NCBI GenBank assembly: GCA_021807065.1
Contig: JAKAPO010000188.1
Coordinates: forward strand, 1-5,184
Source: a bacterium
GTDB lineage: Bacteria; Vulcanimicrobiota; Vulcanimicrobiia; Vulcanimicrobiales; Vulcanimicrobiaceae
Direction of reading: 5' to 3'
DNA length: 5,184 nt
Below the pieces are notes generated by a model. That model saw nothing but the letters and a program-made list of their open reading frames with translations. It was not told the origin of the DNA and searched no databases. The position numbers and the translations under genes were made by a program. This document shows positions 4,498-5,184 of the stretch, piece after piece. Within the stretch, counting starts at the first letter, position 1. Each line of letters starts with the position of its first letter.

Positions 4498-5184
4498 AAC
4501 CTAGTGCCTTCATCTTTCTCGGTCTCGCAGCGATCGCGCTGGGTGGTTGGAGATCGACGGGAACGGCCTTCAATCCACCGGGTGGGCGTGCGCCAGCGAT
4601 TTTCGCCTACTTTACGAATCCCGGCCCCCCCCCCGCCGGCGTCTCAGCCTCCATAATTAATGCGACGACAATTAATGCGACGACCGGCGCGCTCACGGCG
4701 GTAGTGGGCTCCCCGTTCGCTGCTGGGACCAATCCTGGTGGAGTGGCGGTCGATCCCACCGGCAAGTTCGTCTACGTTGCGAATGCCGCTTCCAACAACG
4801 TCTCGGCCTACACGATCAACGCGACGACCGGCGCGCTCGCGCCGGTCGCAGGCTCTCCCTTCACCGCTGGGAACGGCGCTTATGGAGTGGCGGTCGATCC
4901 CACCGGCAAGTTCACCTACGTTGCGAATGTCTTTTCCAACAACGTCTCGGCGTACGCGATCAACGCGACGACCGGCGCGCTCACGCCGGTAGCGGGCTCT
5001 CCCTTCGCCGCTGGGAGCGCACCTGAGGGAGTGGCGGTCGATCCCACCGGCAAGTTCACCTACGTTACGAACAACGGTTCCGGCACCGTCTCGGCCTACA
5101 CGATCGATGCGACGACCGGCGCGCTCACGCCGGTAGCGGGCTCTCCCTTCGCCGCTGGGAGCGCTCCTGGGGGAGTGGCGGTCG
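4494..5184 (+). CDS. Exported YVTN-type beta-propeller repeat protein (lactonase-like fold), runs off window
   Basis: At least 230 codons from ATG 4494, still open at the window end. Residues 1-25 look like a signal peptide: MKPS, a hydrophobic core to LALGG-type residue 18, and a possible cleavage site at TGTA. GGGGA 5 nt upstream is a modest Shine-Dalgarno. The frame is open upstream to ATG 4398, but the signal peptide favours 4494. The body is 48-residue units: GVAVDPTGKF, then (V/T)YV(A/T)N plus a variable loop, VSAYTINATTGAL, (T/A)PVAGSPF(A/T)AG. These are YVTN/lactonase-type blades (6-phosphogluconolactonase-like propellers). A degenerate unit opens the array (AIFAYFTN), three full ones follow and a fourth begins. 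Such exported propellers are more often surface or binding proteins than proven enzymes; no catalytic residues can be assigned here. A C10 tract and a 15-bp duplication lie near the 5' end. Confidence 0.85.
   Translation, partial: MKPSAFIFLGLAAIALGGWRSTGTAFNPPGGRAPAIFAYFTNPGPPPAGVSASIINATTINATTGALTAVVGSPFAAGTNPGGVAVDPTGKFVYVANAASNNVSAYTINATTGALAPVAGSPFTAGNGAYGVAVDPTGKFTYVANVFSNNVSAYAINATTGALTPVAGSPFAAGSAPEGVAVDPTGKFTYVTNNGSGTVSAYTIDATTGALTPVAGSPFAAGSAPGGVAV
4625..4634 (+). repeat. C10 homopolymer tract within the propeller coding sequence
   Basis: Ten consecutive C residues encode part of GPPPAG at about residues 44-49, after the signal peptide and before the first full blade. The reading frame with C10 joins signal peptide and propeller, so this is the ON length. 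Any gain or loss other than a multiple of three would end translation early. Confidence 0.9.
4656..4685 (+). repeat. 15-bp tandem micro-duplication (INATT INATT)
   Basis: ATTAATGCGACGAC plus A or C occurs twice in a row (4656-4670 and 4671-4685). It duplicates INATT in the first, degenerate blade; all later blades have a single copy. The change is in frame, so it lengthens one loop or strand by five residues. Confidence 0.9.
4743..5184 (+). repeat. 144-bp tandem coding repeats of the beta-propeller
   Basis: GTGGCGGTCGATCCCACCGG begins at 4743, 4887, 5031 and 5175, exactly 144 bp (48 codons) apart. Long stretches are identical between copies at the DNA level. Differences concentrate in the codons after YV(A/T)N (AASNN, VFSNN, NGSGT) and before GVAVDP (TNPG, NGAY, SAPE, SAPG). 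Copy 4 is cut by the window end. Confidence 0.95.

Noticed and set aside
4738..4992. Plus-strand frame with repeated MEWRSIPPASS-type units
   Set aside because: It is the shifted frame of the 144-bp propeller repeats and carries no independent signal.
4743..5184. CRISPR-like array
   Set aside because: Repeats are 144 bp, contiguous and coding; there are no short repeats with unique spacers.

Overview
The window looks like chromosomal DNA from an environmental bacterium of moderately high GC. It uses GTG and TTG starts alongside ATG and has strong AGGAGG-type ribosome binding sites. The mix of a DUF4760-like protein, a LytR-CpsA-Psr (LCP) fragment and a tandem-repeat YVTN beta-propeller recalls poorly cultured soil lineages such as Candidatus Eremiobacterota. 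That is an impression from family resemblance, not a placement. There is no rRNA, tRNA, CRISPR array, transposase or recombinase.

Left part (1-1388), minus strand: three genes read right to left, probably as one unit. First is a small polytopic membrane protein (1388-840), then an N-terminal fragment of an LCP-family protein (800-444), then a DUF4760-like single-span membrane protein (422-72). The last two both look shortened. Between them lies a perfect 16-bp tandem duplication carrying a Shine-Dalgarno core. The far left end is conspicuously AT-rich, and the DUF4760-like frame ends there early.

Middle (1389-3391): a divergent intergenic region of about 265 bp holds a 20-bp-period direct repeat next to the membrane-protein start and inverted repeats nearer the other gene. 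It separates the minus-strand genes from a full-length 14-helix DHA2-type drug/proton antiporter on the plus strand (1654-3132). A weak 51-codon ORF follows.

Right part (3392-5184), plus strand: about 470 bp without a convincing gene leads to a small secreted Lys-rich protein (3859-4122). It has an excellent ribosome binding site, a TTG start, a signal peptide and a two-copy 42-bp repeat, and it is followed by a strong hairpin that probably terminates transcription. The last gene (4494 to beyond the window end) encodes an exported beta-propeller built of exactly 144-bp (48-residue) repeats. It has a C10 tract and a 15-bp micro-duplication near its 5' end.

Taken together this is mostly envelope and export biology: efflux, cell-wall-type enzymes, small membrane proteins and secreted repeat proteins. 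I see no operon that clearly defines a new system. The points most worth a second look are the homopolymer tract and repeat architecture of the propeller gene, the small Lys-rich exported protein, and the apparently rearranged LCP/DUF4760 junction.
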